Part shown: positions 41,901 through 50,149 of the stretch, piece after piece | Layout: each line of letters opens with the position of its first letter | Position numbering within the stretch: position 1 is the first letter of the stretch | Assembly (NCBI GenBank): GCA_013397845.1 | Contig: VZTG01003803.1 | Coordinates: forward strand, 26,299 to 90,298 | DNA from: Melanocharis versteri | Lineage: Eukaryota > Chordata > Aves > Passeriformes > Melanocharitidae | DNA: 64,000 nt | Direction of reading: 5' to 3' | Notes under the pieces: model-generated | Database searches by the model: none | The model's input: only the letters and a program-made list of their open reading frames with translations | Told to the model about the DNA's origin: nothing | Program-made: the position numbers and the translations under genes

Positions 41901-44045
41901 GCAGGTACCAGGACTTGGCAAGGTCGGTGCAGTCTGGAAATCACGGGGCAGACCCTGAATTCCTTTCCCCCGGTGTTGAACCGTTACTGTCCCTTTGCCA
42001 GAAGGTGGCGACGTCCTTTGTGTTATCTGCAGGTGGCCACAGATCTGCTCTGGGGGGAAACCCTACAGAATCCCCGGTTCTGGGAGAGAATTCTGCTATG
42101 AAATACCTCATTTTAGCACAGAACACCTCATTCAGCTATAGAAACCCTGTGGAGCACCTCGTTCACCCTGTAAAATACCTCATTCTATCAAACACGTTTG
42201 ATGTAAATAGGCCAAATTTAGAGAGCTTCTGTAGAAACGCTCCATAACGAGAATGCCTGAGCCATATTTTTCTGAAGACTTAAAACAAAATATAGAATCC
42301 CAGAATGATTTAGGTTGGAAAAGACCTCCAAGGTCATCGAATCCAAGCTGTGCCCGATCCCCAGCTTGTCCCCAGCCCAGAGCACGGAGTGCCACGTCCT
42401 GGTGTTCCTTGGACACCTCCAGGGATGGGCACTCCAAACCTTCCTGGGCAGCCCCTTCCAACAAAACGACAAAATGACCCTTGGAAGTGTCTGAGGAGCC
42501 AAGGTGGCAGCCAGCAGAAAGAAATTAATTCCACGGCTGCCAGTGGGACCATTTAGAGTTTTGATTTATGCATCTATTGTAGATATTCCAGTCTGCAATA
42601 AAATGCAGGAACCTGTTTGTGGCTGTTTTTAAATTTAAATAACACACAGGCCTGATCCAGTACCCACTGCCTCGGTCTCATGGGTAAAACCTTCACTGGC
42701 AAAAAAAGCCCTCCACAGAGGCAAAAATTCCACTCCAAAGAGTGACAAAGACCTGAGCAAAAGTCTAAGTCTGGTTTCATTTCATCTTCAGCACAATGTT
42801 TGCAGGCACAGGCACCTCACATGGAGAGATGTTCCCAGAAATCACAGAATATTCCAAGTTGGAAGGGACCCACAAGGATCATCAAGTCCAACTCTTAAAT
42901 AAACGGCCCCTATGGGGATGGAACCCACAACCTTGGCATTATTAGCACCATGCTCTGACCAACTGAGCCAATCCCAGGATTGGGATGGATCTGCCATGGA
43001 AAATCTGCTGCCAGCAGCACCAGGCACACATCCATGGCATGGGGGTCATGGCTTTATGTGCCTCTGGAGCTCTGTGGTTGGGTTTGAGGATGGGTTTGTT
43101 GGGGTTTGGGATGGCTTTGTTTAGTTGTGGGATGGGTTTGTTTAGTGCTGGGATGGGTTTTTTTAGTGCTGGGATGAGTCATTGGGTCTTGGGATGAGTT
43201 GGTTTAGTTCTGGGATGCGTTTGTTGGGGTTTGGGATGGGCTTGCTGGGGTTTGGGATGGGTTTGTTGGTTTTTGGGACGGGTTTGTTGTTTTTTGGGAC
43301 AGGTTGTTGGGGTTTCGGATGGGTTTATTGGTTTTTGGGACGAGTTGTTGGGGTTTGGGATCAGAGCTCTGGTCTAAGGCAAGGAGCATCCCATGGGCTG
43401 CAGAGGAGGACACTCGGGGGAAGGCTTGCAAAGGGAGCTCCAGCTGTTCCAAGGACGGGCCTGAAGCCTTGGCAAGATGTTCAGACCAGAGCGTGGAGAA
43501 GAAACCGGGGAAGAGCAGGATTCAGACCCCTCTTAGTGCCGGCACCCTCCAAGGAGAGGCACCTTGCTCTGCCGTGCTGCAGGGGGACACGGCGGTGCCG
43601 GGGGCTCACAGCTTCCCACCCCACCCCTGGGAAGGCCCAGTACCTCCAGTTTCCAGGTCTGCCGCACGTATTCCCGCACCATGTTGTCCCTCATGCTGTC
43701 GAAGACGCCGGGCTGGGGCTCCACCCCGCTGGGGCGGTTGCAGGGCTTGCGCAGCGGGCAGCAGAGCCCGTCGGCGTCCTTGGAGTAGAACTCGCAGAGC
43801 TCCTCGGGGCCGCAGTGGGCCTTGCCCCCCTGGATGGCGTAGGTGCCGTTGAGCTGGCGCTCGATGGGGTAGTGGTAGAACTGCAGGTTGCACACCATGG
43901 ACAGCACGTAGCCGCCCAGGCTGCGCAAGCACTGCCGCAGCAGGAACAGCCCGTCTGCCATCCCCGCCAGCTTCAGGTGCTCCTCGGCCTCCGAGCGCGC
44001 GATGCTGCCGTAGTAGAAGGGCAGGTGGGCGGCGGCGTCCGGCAT
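29789..44045 (-). CDS. ZAP70: ZAP-70 tyrosine kinase, complete 12-coding-exon gene, 604 aa
   Basis: Cytosolic protein tyrosine kinase recruited to doubly phosphorylated ITAMs of the T-cell receptor; it phosphorylates adaptors such as LAT and SLP-76. Coding exons in order: 43644-44045, 40833-40993, 39504-39642, 37841-37919, 37192-37223, 35993-36041, 35053-35227, 34026-34232, 33598-33790, 31908-32048, 30344-30456, 29789-29912. They sum to 1815 nt with consistent phases. Landmarks: N-SH2 with R37 in FLLRQ; Y126 in interdomain A; C-SH2 with R190 in FLLRE; regulatory Y282 (DGYTPDP), Y300 and Y304 (SVYESPY); glycine loop GAGNFG from residue 330; VAIK; HRDLAARN; DFG; activation-loop Y477-Y478 (human Y492-Y493). 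It is ZAP70 and not SYK because of DDSYYK, GKWPLKWYAPEC and the ZAP70-like C-terminal tail. It is 15 residues shorter than human, all in interdomain B. No disabling change seen. Confidence 0.97.
30205..30305 (+). mobile_element. CR1 LINE 3' terminal fragment in ZAP70 intron 11
   Basis: About 100 bp: GAAGGTGTCCCTGCCCATGG through GGATGGGCTTTCAGGTCC to the CR1 end. It is antisense to ZAP70. Confidence 0.85.
30344..30456 (-). CDS. ZAP70: ZAP70 coding exon 11
   Basis: Encodes KMKGPEVIHFIEQGKRMDC through PAEMYALMQQCWTY. Acceptor CTCCCATCCCAG, donor GTGAGG, phase 2. Confidence 0.96.
30627..31330. repeat. GATCCCATCCCAC minisatellite containing a 596-bp gap
   Basis: Units of about 15 bp run into N at 30720 and resume as CCCATCCTGCCCACC after 31315. 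The gap is probably more of the same array in ZAP70 intron 10. Long open frames across it are artefacts. Confidence 0.9.
31671..31920 (-). repeat. ZAP70: Minisatellite built from the ZAP70 exon 10 splice donor
   Basis: Twelve copies of a 20-21-bp unit. On the minus strand each reads approximately CCCTACAAGGTGAGGCAGG, so each recreates exon end plus donor. The exon-proximal copy (31901-31920) is the true exon 10 boundary. Ten of the other eleven keep a GTGAG core preceded by ACAAG; one reads ACACG. Reading through the true donor meets an in-frame TGA within about eight codons. Confidence 0.92.
31908..32048 (-). CDS. ZAP70: ZAP70 coding exon 10 (kinase C-lobe)
   Basis: Encodes ARTAGKWPLKWYAPECILF through SDVWSYGVTMWEAF to GQKPYK. 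Donor CCCTACAAG then GTGAGG. This donor is the first unit of a 12-copy tandem array of the same sequence in the following intron. Confidence 0.96.
32269..32522 (-). mobile_element. CR1 LINE fragment, 3' part, split by an LTR
   Basis: Minus-oriented CR1 in ZAP70 intron 9. It breaks at CTCTGGCAGTAG and resumes at 33034 with GTGGGAAGCCATTCCC. Joined, the sequence is a normal CR1. Confidence 0.92.
32523..33033. mobile_element. Solo LTR of an endogenous retrovirus nested in CR1
   Basis: 511 bp with terminal inverted repeat TGATGCC...GGCATCA. Flanked by GTAG (32519-32522) and GTGG (33034-33037), a 4-bp target duplication with one substitution. ATTAAA at 32952 could be its polyadenylation signal if it is plus-oriented. 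No internal retroviral sequence is present, so it is a recombined solo LTR. A 4-bp duplication is typical of class I elements. Confidence 0.85.
33034..33325 (-). mobile_element. CR1 LINE fragment, 5' part of the split copy
   Basis: Continuation of the CR1 interrupted at 32522, from GTGGGAAGCCATTCCCTGTG to about CAGAATTCCAGGTGGGGTC. Confidence 0.9.
33598..33790 (-). CDS. ZAP70: ZAP70 coding exon 9 (catalytic and activation loops)
   Basis: Encodes HQVSMGMKYLEEKNFVHRD, LAARN, KISDFGLSKALG and DDSYYK. Contains the HRD aspartate, the DFG motif and activation-loop Y477 and Y478. Acceptor CCTCCCCAG, donor GTGGGT, phase 0. Confidence 0.97.
34026..34232 (-). CDS. ZAP70: ZAP70 coding exon 8 (kinase N-lobe)
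   Basis: Encodes KQIDVAIKVLK with the ATP-anchoring lysine, the aC-helix segment MMKEAQIMHQLDNPYIV, and the hinge MLVMEMASGGPLNRFL. Phase 2 in and out. Confidence 0.96.
34745..34935 (-). mobile_element. CR1 LINE 3' fragment in ZAP70 intron 7
   Basis: Plus-strand text ATCATGGAATGGTTAAGGTT, GGAAAAGACCTCCAAGATCA, then CAAATCCAACCCC. Older subfamily; same strand as ZAP70. Confidence 0.85.
35053..35227 (-). CDS. ZAP70: ZAP70 coding exon 7 (interdomain B Tyr pair, glycine loop)
   Basis: Starts GKSHLLPMDTSVYESPYSD with Y300 and Y304 (human Y315 and Y319). Continues through KDKKLFLKRD to GAGNFGCVKKGVYKMRK. The acceptor has a weak pyrimidine tract (CTCTCGGGAAGGGGCAG) but is the only one that fits the phase. 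Donor GTGAGT. Confidence 0.9.
35436..35700. repeat. 34-bp minisatellite in ZAP70 intron 6
   Basis: About 7.8 copies of TCTGAGCATTCCCRCTCCAC plus ATATCCYRGAGGGS. Variants ending CCAGAGGGG and CTGGAGGGC partly alternate, suggesting growth by a 68-bp dimer. Confidence 0.92.
35993..36041 (-). CDS. ZAP70: ZAP70 coding exon 6 (regulatory Tyr in DGYTPDP)
   Basis: 49 nt, encoding RNLGPLNADGYTPDPV. Y282 corresponds to human Y292, the inhibitory CBL-binding tyrosine. Acceptor TTTCTTTTCCAG, donor GTGAGC, phase 1. Confidence 0.95.
36478..36695 (-). mobile_element. CR1 LINE 3' fragment in ZAP70 intron 5
   Basis: Plus-strand text AGAATCCCAGAATATCCTGA, then GACACCCCAACAATCCCACC and GGAGCTCTGGCAGCCTTGGG. 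Same subfamily as 57115-57372 and 41225-41855. Confidence 0.9.
37192..37223 (-). CDS. ZAP70: ZAP70 coding exon 5, a 32-nt micro-exon in interdomain B
   Basis: Exon 4 leaves phase 1 and exon 6 needs phase 0, so an exon of 3n+2 nt must lie between them. Here ACAGCCTCTGCAG precedes 32 nt followed by GTAAGT. Spliced in, it gives A-PVPPTHPSVS, which aligns with the human proline-rich stretch around TLPAHPSTLTHP. Skipping it would shift the frame. Confidence 0.85.
37841..37919 (-). CDS. ZAP70: ZAP70 coding exon 4
   Basis: Encodes LVEYLKLKPDGLIFYLREAC then PNPNMP, the end of C-SH2 and the start of interdomain B. Acceptor CCTTTCCCAG, donor GTGAGC, leaving phase 1. Confidence 0.95.
38605..39450. repeat. 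Dispersed repeat copy 2 in ZAP70 intron 3, interrupted by a SINE
   Basis: The part 38605-38830 matches 28660-28870 and the part 39270-39440 matches about 28890-29040, in the same order and orientation. Between them lies extra sequence including a SINE copy and an ATAAGTATAAA run (39220-39285). Confidence 0.6.
39076..39185 (-). mobile_element. Truncated tRNA-Ile/CR1-type SINE
   Basis: The minus strand reads a GGTTGTGGGTTTGATCCCC B-box region, a short middle, then CATGGGTCCCTTCCAACTCA, a CR1-like tail. The A-box half is missing. Confidence 0.7.
39504..39642 (-). CDS. ZAP70: ZAP70 coding exon 3 (C-SH2 end)
   Basis: Completes FLLREKKENRAYALSLVYGK and runs to TKFDTLWQ. Donor GTACCG, phase 0. Human has RPRKEQGTY where this has REKKENRAY. 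Confidence 0.96.
39745..39960. repeat. Intron 2 copy of a duplicated intronic block
   Basis: Matches 42568-42795 in direct orientation: TATTCCAGTC, AATAAAATGC, GCCTGATCCAGTACC-like, CTCCACTCCAAAGA and GACCTGAGCAAAAGTCTAAG. The two copies flank ZAP70 exon 2. Confidence 0.75.
40110..40425 (-). mobile_element. CR1 LINE 3' fragment in ZAP70 intron 2
   Basis: Minus-oriented: ATAGAACCAGGGAATCTC, then GCTGCTCCCAGCCCCGTCCA and the CAGGGGCAGCCACAGCTGCT block. Confidence 0.9.
40833..40993 (-). CDS. ZAP70: ZAP70 coding exon 2 (C-SH2 start)
   Basis: Encodes GDALEQAIISQAPQVERLV through MPWYHGNISREEAERRL. Acceptor TTTGCCAG, donor GTGAGT. Leaves phase 2 inside a leucine codon. Confidence 0.96.
41225..41855 (+). 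mobile_element. CR1 LINE 3' fragment, the longest in the window, in ZAP70 intron 1
   Basis: About 630 bp, plus-oriented: GGATTGTCCCGCTCTGCTCT, CAGCCTCACCTCGAGTGCTG, then the internal gene-end region and CATTCCGTGACTCCATGATT. Open frames through it have no complete CR1 domain. Confidence 0.9.
42292..42530 (-). mobile_element. CR1 LINE 3' fragment in ZAP70 intron 1
   Basis: Plus-strand text TAGAATCCCAGAATGATTTA, GACCTCCAAGGTCATCGAAT, then GGACACCTCCAGGGATGGGC. Older subfamily resembling 62245-62535. Confidence 0.88.
42568..42795. repeat. Intron 1 copy of the duplicated intronic block
   Basis: Direct-orientation partner of 39745-39960, roughly 80% alike by eye. Confidence 0.75.
42841..42976 (-). 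mobile_element. tRNA-Ile-derived SINE with CR1-like tail (TguSINE1-type)
   Basis: The minus strand has an A box TGGCTCAGTTGG (42959-42970), an AAT anticodon loop CTAATAA, a slightly altered B box GGTTCCATCCC, then a tail with GGACTTGATGATCCTTGTGG and TCCCTTCCAACTTGG, ending ATTCTGTGAT. The head is tRNA-Ile(AAU)-like and the tail CR1-like, the composite known in passerines. It is a retroposon, not a working tRNA gene. Confidence 0.85.
43060..43370 (+). repeat. GGGATGGGTTTGTTGGGGTTT minisatellite in ZAP70 intron 1
   Basis: About a dozen G/T-rich units of 20-25 bp, 0.3 kb from the end of ZAP70 coding exon 1. The repeat encodes the first part of an artefactual 328-codon plus-strand frame. Confidence 0.9.
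43644..44045 (-). CDS. ZAP70: ZAP70 coding exon 1 (N-SH2 and interdomain A start)
   Basis: Residues 1-134, phase 0 at the donor (CTGGAG then GTACTG). It starts MPDAAAHLPFYYGSI and contains the whole N-terminal SH2. It is GC- and CpG-rich. A good acceptor at 44095-44096 (TTCTCCCTCTCAG) suggests the exon begins at 44094 with 49 nt of 5'UTR, so at least one upstream non-coding exon exists. An open frame on the opposite strand (43182-44168) is a shadow. Confidence 0.97.
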
Positions 44046-44186
44046 CTCCCCACCTTCACGCGCCGCGATGGCTCACGCGCTGCTGGGGCTCGGCCTGAGA
44101 GGGAGAATTCGCCCCTGAAGCGTCATTTTGCAACAGTGTTTAGTTTGGGTTCAGAGTTTCCTGCCTAGAGGTTCTCCCGCTGGCGC

Positions 44187-44990
44187 TCTGCGGGGTCATT
44201 TCGAACTCGCAGCATCCCACATCCCTCTGTCCCGCCCTAACTGGAGCTGGAAAGTGTAAATAAAAATCCACCTGAGCTTGGTTTAAAGATCCCAAGCAAC
44301 AGAGAATCCACTCGATCTTGATTTATGGATCCCAAGGGATAGAGAATCCACCTGATCTCAATCTCAAGATCCCAAGCAAGAGAGAATGCCCCAGATCCTA
44401 CAGTGAGTTCCTCCAGTGCTTGATTGCCTTCACTATTAAAAATGTGCTCCTTAAATCCATCCTGATGTTTTTAGCCTTGACTTCCTACCATTCTATCTCC
44501 AGCCCTGTTCACCAGAGCCGGAAAGTGTAAAGAAAAATCCATCTCATCTTGATTTAAAGATCCCAAGGAATAGAGAATCCACCTGATCCTACAGTGAATT
44601 TCTCCAGTGGTTAATTACCTTCACTATTAAAAATGTGCTCCTTACATCTGGAAGTTCCTCCACTGATTATCTGTGGGGTCATTTCAAACATCACAGCATC
44701 CCACAGTGATTCCTCCATCCCACCCTGACTGGAGCTGGAAAGTGTAAATAAAAATCCATCCAATCCTGATTTAAAGATCCTAAGCAATAGAGAATCCACC
44801 TGATCTTGATTTCAAGATCCCAAGCAAGAGGGAATGCCTCAAATCCTACAGCAAATTCCTCCATGGTTAATGGAGGAATGGTTAATTACCTTCACCATTA
44901 AAAATGTGCTCCTTAAATCCATCCTGATGTTTTTAGCCTTGACTTCCTACCATTTTCTCTCCAGCCCCGTTCACAATAAAAGGAAATTCT
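44187..44990. repeat. Long-period tandem repeat just upstream of ZAP70 coding exon 1
   Basis: Landmarks recur in order: GGAAAGTGTAAATAAAAATC at 44250, 44520 (variant) and 44737; AGAGAATCCACCTGATC; TATTAAAAATGTGCTCCTTA near 44435, 44625 and 44897. The outer copies are about 483 bp apart, the middle one is shorter. It lies in the probable intron before coding exon 1. Confidence 0.8.
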
Positions 44991-47796
44991 TTGGCCTCTC
45001 TGAATAAATGAGTTTTGCCATGGAGGCCTAGAAGGCCATAACCTTAACTGCATTAAGATTAAAACGCGAGGTGGATACGAAATGTCTAAAACAACATTGA
45101 GATAAACAACTGCACCGAGCACAGCGAAAGGAGAGAAACCCGAGTGCTTCTGGGCAGACATCAGCCATCAGTCAGCGGGAGCAAGAAGAAACCTTCCTTG
45201 AATTGTTTTTTAAACAATCCGTGGAATTTTTCCCCACAATACCTGGCTCTGGCTGGTTCCTGGTGCTCTGATCCCGTTGGCAGAGAGGGCCCTTCGTTGA
45301 CCAAGCCCCTGCAGAGCCCCTTGTGCCGAAGAGCTTTAGGGCTTGTCTCTGTACAGGGCTTGTATCTCTATCTTGAATCATCTAAAATCCCACCCAGAGG
45401 GTGTTGACAGAGCCCAGTTTGTACATTTCCAATAATGGAAACATTATTGTAACCAAAAGGTCTCATTTGTTCCCCGGAGCCTGAACTTTGGGGTTGCTCC
45501 TGCACAAACGATGACCCCAAAAAGATCAGAGAGATTTTCTCCATCTGCGCCTCCTGCAAATGCGTCACTCGTGTGAGGAGTAGAGAAAACATCAGATTTC
45601 GGGGCAGGGCGCTGGATATTTGCCCTGATTCTTCCCAATTTGACGCTTATTTCTGGACACGGTGGGAGAAGTCGCTTCCCCGTGGGCTGAGCCCACTCCT
45701 GACTGCTCTGCTCCCAGGCAGTGGCCGGAGCTGTGCCTGGGCACGTGGGCAGCTCTGCCCTGCTGGTCAGCCCTGCCCTGGCTCCTGCCAGCCTGATTCA
45801 TCCCTCCTGGCAGCACAGGGCCCTCCTGCCATCCTCTGGAGCTGGGAAGGGCTTGGCTGGATCTCTGTGCTGGACTGGGCTCAGGAGGAACCGTCCCGGC
45901 CTGTGCGCCCTGCCCTGCTCAGCCCTCAGCAGCAAAGGCCTGCCAGGAGCTGGATTTACGGCAGTCGGAGCCTCCTGTACCTGTTTGTTGTCCCCATGAA
46001 GCCCCAAAACGGCCCTGATGAGAACAGGAAGGGAGAGCAGAGAGGAGGTGTCTCAGCTGAGGCAGGAAACCACAACAGGAAGCGTCAGTGGTTCACAGCC
46101 AGGGTGAGGGACCTGCAGAAACCGTCCCAGGCACAGCTCGAATCAGCCCAAAATGTGAAGGCCCCATCACCGAATTCACCAGATGGAGAAAAGTGGGGTC
46201 TTGGCAGAGCTGCCAGTCTGGAACATGGAGGTGAATGGGAACACCCTGAGGCTCAAACCCAGACTGGGGTTGGTGCTTGGGACCAAAGCAAAGCATCCTA
46301 ATGCTGCGATGCCTCCAGGCATCAAAGCCCAGACTGGTTCCCAGAGCTCGTTCCCCAGGTTCAGATCCTGGACAGGCTGGCTGCCAGCTCTGCCTGACCT
46401 CAGCCTGCTCCCAGGAAAACGGGCTGCAGGAGGTGAGCAGTGAGGACTGCAGCTCTTGGGTTCAGCTGCAGACAGGTCCGTGAGTCACATTCATGAGGAA
46501 GAGGAAATGCTGAGTGGGCAGCGGGAGGTCGCTGGCCTCCTTTGTGAGCTGCTGATTTCCACTGGGATAAACAGCCGTGAGATCGGCGCCCAAATCTGCT
46601 GAATCCTTCTCTGGAAAGTCCAGGAGCAGAACACCACGGCAAATGGAACACCTTTGTTGGTAGCTCAGCCGGGTGAAAATGAGAGGGCAGAAGTTATTGA
46701 TGACATCCGAGCCCTCACAGAATTTCCAGCTGCCCACACAGGTGCTCTGTTACAAACAGGCTGTTTTTCCTCTCCAAACACGGAGCTGGGAGTGAAGAAA
46801 CCCTCTCAGAGATAGCAGAGGGACACAGGGCTCAGCTGTTGGGTCAGGCCGTGCCACCCAAGCCTTGCTGCCACAGATGAACCCTGGGAGGAAATAACTC
46901 TGCTGAGAAAAACCTTCCCAGCTCCAAGACACGAGGGAAAGTCACCTCCTGAAGCCTCAAGAGCAGATTTGAACAGGAAGATTTACAATCCCTCTAAAGC
47001 TCTTCCTTTTAAATGTTTGTCCTGCTGTCCTGGCTGGTTTTATTGCCCACACACCAGCTCAGGGTCTCCTCTAATTCCTCTTCCAAACTCCAGCTCTGTT
47101 CCTTGGCACTGCCTCTGGGTGGACCTGAGCAGCCCTGACCAACCTCAACAGACCTGCACAAATCTCCTTCAGCTTTGTTCTCCCACGCTGTCAAATGCAG
47201 CCAAAAATGAAAACCGATTTCATGGACCGTCACCTGAAAGAACCTGTGCGAGGGATCCTCCACCATTATTCATTTCAATTAACAGGACCTCGTTTTTCCA
47301 GCTTAATCTGTGTCCCTGAGGCTGCAGGTGCTGGGTGTTCCCTTGGGTTTGGGTGCTCCCACAGGCTGGGCACAGGGAGCAGGGCTGGAAGCCCAGGGCT
47401 CCTCTGGTGATGGCCACGTTGGCAAGTTGGTGTCATGACGTGAAGATGCACCCGAGGAAACAACTCCCACACGAAATCAGGCGGGTCTGTGCCCCAAGAC
47501 ACAGGAAAGGCAGGCAGGGAGCCCTGGAGGTGTCACTCAATCAGATCTATTTATAGCTGGCCACTCATTTTTACTCCGATCAGTCACGAACCAGCAGGAA
47601 ATGGTTTGATTTTATAATTTCCCAGAACAGCACCTGGTGCAAGTCTGGGCCAGTTCCTGAGAGCAGGGGGTTGTACTGGTGAAACTGGAGGCAGCACTGG
47701 CAAACTTCAGCATCCTGTTAGGACCATGTTTTCTGTCTCCTTGTCCTGGCAGCAATAATCCCACACACCACAAACAATCCTGGATAACACAGCCCG
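44991..47796. other. Upstream region of ZAP70, no gene recognised
   Basis: A 242-codon plus-strand frame (45573-46301) is the longest here but has no domain signature, and its GC-rich part explains its length. Confidence 0.4.
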
Positions 47797-48175
47797 GATT
47801 TGGGATTGCTCTGGGGTGGGTTCTGATGGGCAGGGGGCAGCTTGGATTTGGGATTGCTTCAAGGTCATTCCTGATGGGCAGAGGAACAGCCCAGGGTTTG
47901 GGATTGCCCTGCAGTCATTCCTGATGGGCAGGGGATGGACCAGTTTTGGGATTGCTCTGGGGTCATTCCTGATGGACAGGGGGACAGCCTGGCTTTGGGA
48001 TTGCTCCAGGGTTGTTCCTGATGGACAGGGGATGGACCAGTTTTGGGATTGCTCTGGGATAGTCCCTGATGGACAGGGGATGGACCAGTTTTGGGATTGC
48101 TCCGGGATAGTCCCTGATGGACCAGTTTTGGGATTGCTCCGGGATAGTCCCTGATGGACCAGTTTTGGGATTGCC
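47797..48175. repeat. Minisatellite, unit about 47-50 bp
   Basis: About eight copies of a unit with TTGGGATTGCTCYGGGATAG, TCCCTGATGG and CAGGGGATGGACCAGT; the last two are shortened. Explains the repetitive open frames on both strands. Confidence 0.92.
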
Positions 48176-49104
48176 CATCCTGCAGCAGCACCACAGGAGG
48201 AGGCAGGGGGTGGATGTGGGGCACCAGCTCTGCCCTGAGCTCCCCTGGCCTCTTCTGCCTCCTTGTCCCCTCCTGATGTCAAATGGCCGCAGAGCTGCTT
48301 CTCGTGGTGCCTTGCCTGGACCCGCCTGCATTTAATGCCAGAATAAATGCACTTTGTTCCGGTGCTGCTGGCTCCAGAGGTGATGGGCATAGCCAGGAGC
48401 CTTCTGCCTCTCCCTCATCCCTTCCCTGCGTTTCATTCTCTTGTTCCTGATTTATGGTTGAAGATAAGAAAAGCTGGAAAACACCTGAAGTGTCCAAGCT
48501 GCCTTTCCAGGTCATTCATCCCTGGACTGGCTGGGACTGTGCAAGAGGAGGAACTCAGGAGCTGATTCCTAAAAGGATTCCTGGGGTTGGTTTTTTTAAA
48601 ATCTTAAATAACAGAAAACTTGCAATAATTTTGATTTAACTTGCAATAGCTTTGATTCAATGCAGTGTTCCTTAGTTCAAAGAAAAAACCTGAAAATCTT
48701 CACTTTGCCTTGACCTGGCTGCATTCTTCTAATTACCGATGTTTAATTATTTATGCACTCCACGGCAGCTCTTCCCAAGATTTAGGAGCACTCACGTTCC
48801 TGGCTGGAGCTGCTGTTCTGCCCTCCCTGCTGCTCACCGAAGCCTCAGCTGCTCAGCTCTCGATTAACACTTGAGCTGTGTGGGAGTTTCTGAGAGGTGA
48901 GCCCGTTTGTGTTTGTGCTCACAAACACGGGCTGCGTGTGCAGATAACGATCTGCTCTCCTGCTCAGGGAGCTCACTGACGCACAGCTGCCCAAAACGGG
49001 GGAGTTTACAGTAAATCCACAGGAAAACCTCCCTGATTCCCACCAAGGACCTGGCCCTGAACCAAGCTGAGTCCTCAGTGCCCCAGCGCTGCCCGATGCA
49101 GAAA
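48176..49104. other. Intergenic, nothing recognised
   Basis: Unique-looking sequence, no gene, RNA or repeat recognised. Confidence 0.4.
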
Positions 49105-49330
49105 TGCTCCATAAAAAATCACCAAGGGTGGCAAAGAGCTCCAAGATCGAGTGCAACCTTTGACCCTGTCACCTAAACCCCAGCACTGAGTGCCATGTCC
49201 AGCTGTTTCTTGAACACCTCCAAGGTGTTCCACCACTTCCCAGGGCAGCCCATTCCAGTGCTTGCCACCCTTTCCCGTGAAGAAATCCCCCCTGATGTCC
49301 TCCTCCCGCTCTGAAGTGAAATGTGGGAGC
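49105..49330 (-). mobile_element. CR1 LINE fragment, diverged
   Basis: Minus-oriented: AACACCTCCAAGGTGTTCCA, CCAGGGCAGCCCATTCCAGT, then CCCTTTCCCGTGAAGAAATC. Confidence 0.85.
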
Positions 49331-49544
49331 CATTTGGCCCCAGGGACAAACCCCAGGGCTTTTCAGAAGGAAAAATGTTGAATTCCACAACACTTGCCAG
49401 GCCCATGGAGGGACGCGGTGATGTGGGAAGGCTCCTGACAGTGGCAGGACCAGGAAAAAGCTGGTCCTGGGGAGCTCAGTGTCCCTCAACCCCCTTCCAA
49501 ATCTTTTCCAGAGACCTCGTGCCACCTCATCCCAGTGTTAGTGG

Positions 49545-49925
49545 AGATCCAAAAGAGAGGGAATGGTTCTGCTCAAGTGCTTGTGAGTCTCAGAGAAAAG
49601 AAGGCTCAGGGGGACCTTCTCCCCTGTACAACTCTCTGACAGGACGGTGGAGCTGGGTGGCGTCAGTCATTTCTCCCAGGAAAAATGATGGGACAAGAGG
49701 AAACAGCCTCAGGCTGAGCCGGGGGAGGCTTAGACTCAGTATTAGGAGCAGAACTACAAAGCCCTGGCCTAGCTGCCCAGGGCAGGGGTGGGGTCCCCGT
49801 CCCTGGAGGGATTTAACAGATGTGGCACATGGGGACAGGGTTAGTGGTGGCTTCCCCAGTGCTGGGTTTACCCTTGGTTAAAGGACCTTAAAGGTCTTTT
49901 CCACCCTCAGCAGTGCTGTGATTCA
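49545..49925 (+). mobile_element. CR1 LINE 3' fragment
   Basis: Plus-oriented: GGGACCTTCTCCCCTGTACA, AGACTCAGTATTAGGAGCAG, CCCTGGAGGGATTTAACAGA, ending TGCTGTGATTC. Confidence 0.85.
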
Positions 49926-50149
49926 GCCACACGTGTGCTGGCCCCGTGAGGGGTGACAGGTTTGCTGTCCCTTCCCCGCCAGGAGCTGAGCCGTGCGGGC
50001 TGCCCTGGGTCCCTGGGCTCTGTTAAACATTTATTCCCACGAGTCGGTGCTTGTGGTGGGTGTTGGAGGGGCCACACTGCTCACAGAGCCCTTCCTGTCC
50101 CCTCTGCCTCGTGTCACCCCTGTCCTGTGTCACCTCTGCCCCGTGTCCC

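Noticed and set aside
42903..42976. A functional tRNA-Ile gene
   Set aside because: The B box is altered, the acceptor stem is not closed, and a CR1-like tail follows. It is a SINE head.
29789..44045. The kinase could be SYK, the close paralogue
   Set aside because: The activation loop DDSYYK, GKWPLKWYAPEC, LARN context with VNQHYAK, and the tail after YYYS match ZAP70. Numbering of R37, Y126 and R190 also fits ZAP70.
43182..44168. 328-codon plus-strand open frame
   Set aside because: Its first part translates a minisatellite and the rest is the antisense of ZAP70 exon 1.
45573..46301. 242-codon plus-strand open frame
   Set aside because: GC-rich stretch with no motif, and a competing frame on the other strand.
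47797..48175. CRISPR-like direct repeats
   Set aside because: Units are contiguous without unique spacers, in a vertebrate genome; it is a minisatellite. The same holds for the other arrays.
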